This document shows, piece by piece, positions 19,096 through 20,809 of a stretch of DNA of 20,809 nt. The notes under the pieces are model-generated. The model was not told the DNA's origin, made no database searches, and saw only the letters and a program-made list of their open reading frames with translations. Position 1 is the first letter of the stretch. Every line of letters starts with the position of its first letter. Origin of the DNA: an uncultured Microbacteriaceae bacterium (GTDB lineage Bacteria; Actinomycetota; Actinomycetes; Actinomycetales; Microbacteriaceae); contig CAKUJB010000020.1 in the NCBI GenBank assembly GCA_934661165.1, positions 1 to 20,809 of the forward strand, given 5' to 3'. The translations under genes were made by a program, and so were the position numbers.

Positions 19096-20809
19096 ATGAC
19101 CCGTCTGCCACGACCCTGGTCACTGCTGTCCGCAGTGACCGCGGTGATCGCACTCGCGCTCACCGCGCCCGCCGCCGCGTTCGCGGCTGAGGGCGAGGGG
19201 GCCGTCGACGGGTCGACGACGAGCACCGAGCTCGAGCTGCGCAGCACCTTCTCGATGCCGTCGAACACGGCGGCGCGAGAGCAGTTCATCCCGATGCCGC
19301 TCGGCCTCGTGCCCACCAGGGTGCGGGGCACGCTGCTGCCGGACGCCGAGGTCAATGGCCGCGTGGTCTTCCTCAGCCACGGCCGGACGATCGCGAGCTT
19401 CCCGGTCACCCCGGCGACCGAGGTGCTCGAGGTCGAGTTCCCCGTGGACGAGGGCGATGTCGACGACAACGGGTATCTCGTCTTCGCGATGCGATTCCTC
19501 ACCGATGCGGTCACGGACGAGGAGCTCATCTGCGTCATCTCGAACTTCGGCACCGTGCAGTTCACCGAGATCACGGTCTCGGTGACCGGGCGCGAGCAGC
19601 CGCCGAGCACAATCGCGCAGTTCTTCAGCCCCTCGGTGCGCGAGGTCTCGGTCATCATCCCGGAGGACTCCGGCGCCGCGGTGCAGGAGGCCGGAATCGC
19701 CGCGGTCGGCGCGCTCGCCCACCGGTATCCGACCCGCGAGACCGAGATCACGCTGAGCACCGCCGAGCACGCCGACCGGGCGGCGGATGCGGAGGCCATC
19801 GGCGGCCGGCTGATCGAGATCGTCCCGGGTGACGGCGAGGTCGTCGCGAGGGTCGGGCTGCGCGACGGGGTGCGGCTGCTCACGCTGACCGGCGCCCCGG
19901 AACTGCTCACCGCGGCGGCGAATGCGCTCGGCTCGCCGCATCTCACGGCGGTGGAGGCCGACGAGACGACGGCGCTGTCGTACACCGGCCACGAGCAGCC
20001 CCGGACCGAGCTGACCCTCGAGGACCTCGGCACGGCGTCCGTCGGCCTCGTCGGCATCGGGACCTCGATCGTGGAGGTCGCGGTCGATCAGACGGACTTC
20101 GGCCTCCCCGTGGCGAGCGTCGGGCTGCACCTCGTCGGCGTCCGCTCGGAGGTGCCGCCCAACATCGTGGCGATGCTCTCCGTCTATTGGAACGGCGATC
20201 TCGTCTCCTCCGAGGTCTTCGACGACAACACGGCGATCGACCTGGCGATCGACATCCCAGCGACCCGGGTCGAGCGCAACAACGCGCTGAGCCTCCGGAT
20301 GGACGCGCTGCCGAACGGCGGCGGGAGCGACGCGAGCAGCGACGTGAACTGCGGCGGCGCGCTCGGCATCCTGCCGATCGAGGTCTACATCGACGGCACC
20401 GCGTCGACCGTCACGGCGGTGCCCGGACAGGGGCTCGGTGCCGGGTTCATCCGCTTCCCGCAGATGCTCGGCAACATCCTCCCCGTCGCGATCGGCGCGA
20501 CGTCGCTGCTGTCCGATTCGCTCTCCGACGCCGCACTCATCGTCTGCGCACTGCAACGGGCCTCCTCGGCGCAGTTCAGCGTCCGGCTCATCTCGCCCGA
20601 GGCATTCCTCGACTCCTCGGTCTCCGGGCTCATCGTCGGTGCGAGCACCGAGGAGATCGAGCGGTTGCGCGCCCCGCTGCGGATGGCCGAGTTCCGCCAG
20701 ATCGACTCCGCGACCGCGGAGTTCTCCGCCGGCGTGATGGCACCGTACGCCGCGCTCCAGGCGTTCGCGAGCGGCGGCCGGGAGGTGCTCGCGCTGAGCA
20801 GCTGGGGAC
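19096..20809 (+). CDS. BcsB-like secreted polysaccharide-synthase accessory protein (3' end outside window)
   Basis: The frame is open from ATG 19096 to the window end (571 codons, no stop). A signal peptide is clear (MTRLPRPWSLLSAVTAVIAL, then APAAAFA with cleavage near residue 30). The body alternates beta-rich segments (TELELRSTFSMPSN; LVFAMRFLTD) with alpha/beta segments (FFSPSVREVSVIIPEDSGAA). This fits BcsB (PF03170), in which carbohydrate-binding and flavodoxin-like domains alternate outside the membrane and a C-terminal helix contacts the synthase. It would guide a cellulose-like glucan from a family 2 glycosyltransferase, probably encoded downstream. The assignment is by layout and remembered family sequence. 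The start has only a weak GAAAG upstream. Confidence 0.72.
   Translation, partial: MTRLPRPWSLLSAVTAVIALALTAPAAAFAAEGEGAVDGSTTSTELELRSTFSMPSNTAAREQFIPMPLGLVPTRVRGTLLPDAEVNGRVVFLSHGRTIASFPVTPATEVLEVEFPVDEGDVDDNGYLVFAMRFLTDAVTDEELICVISNFGTVQFTEITVSVTGREQPPSTIAQFFSPSVREVSVIIPEDSGAAVQEAGIAAVGALAHRYPTRETEITLSTAEHADRAADAEAIGGRLIEIVPGDGEVVARVGLRDGVRLLTLTGAPELLTAAANALGSPHLTAVEADETTALSYTGHEQPRTELTLEDLGTASVGLVGIGTSIVEVAVDQTDFGLPVASVGLHLVGVRSEVPPNIVAMLSVYWNGDLVSSEVFDDNTAIDLAIDIPATRVERNNALSLRMDALPNGGGSDASSDVNCGGALGILPIEVYIDGTASTVTAVPGQGLGAGFIRFPQMLGNILPVAIGATSLLSDSLSDAALIVCALQRASSAQFSVRLISPEAFLDSSVSGLIVGASTEEIERLRAPLRMAEFRQIDSATAEFSAGVMAPYAALQAFASGGREVLALSSWG

Overview
The window comes from a very GC-rich chromosome (roughly 73% GC by eye). 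Its codon choice, frequent GTG starts, stop/start overlaps, actinobacterial families (DUF5134, DUF6457) and probable leaderless genes point to a high-GC actinobacterium, most likely of the Microbacteriaceae type. The genus cannot be fixed from the sequence. No rRNA, tRNA, CRISPR array, insertion sequence or phage gene was seen.

Positions 1-7360 hold a molybdenum cofactor (Moco) and molybdate-uptake island. A minus-strand pair (DUF6457 gene, then moaD) diverges from a plus-strand mogA/moaB gene. A minus-strand operon reads moeB, moeA, a His-rich DUF5134 membrane protein, moaC, mobA. Diverging from moeB is a plus-strand operon of an HTH-TOBE regulator, modA (lipoprotein) and modB. moaA, moaE and the transporter ATPase modC are not in the window, so the set is incomplete here.

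Positions 7360-10810 hold a three-gene coupled operon (small membrane protein, XRE repressor, MDR oxidoreductase) behind a strong sigma70-like promoter with an operator-like palindrome over its -10 box, then a class III aminotransferase. Positions 10812-12559 hold a minus-strand two-gene ABC-2 exporter. Positions 12659-17939 hold recQ (with an odd in-frame insert), a long acyl-CoA dehydrogenase/oxidase and a YpfJ-type zinc metallopeptidase. A convergent DUF3237 gene follows. The right end (18500-20809) begins an apparent exopolysaccharide locus: a 57-residue membrane peptide and a BcsB-like secreted protein that runs off the window.

The most unusual signals are not genes. (1) The heptamer GAATGCG occurs about 32 times on both strands and appears to force rare codons (GCA before TTC, AAT before GCG). 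Longer forms recur exactly (GGAGGAATGCGC six times, GAATGCGCGGGGC three times), one of them inside an extra in-frame segment of RecQ. (2) Three long intergenic hairpins share a TGCAT...GTTT.CGC core, each just downstream of a gene end. (3) Several genes show a TANNNT hexamer exactly 6 nt before the start codon, which suggests leaderless transcription. (4) Both transcription units of the polysaccharide locus carry the same 14-bp box upstream of the promoter. The BcsB leader also has a C-rich, G-poor tract followed at once by a 17-bp perfect hairpin, which suggests control of transcription elongation. All counts were made by hand.
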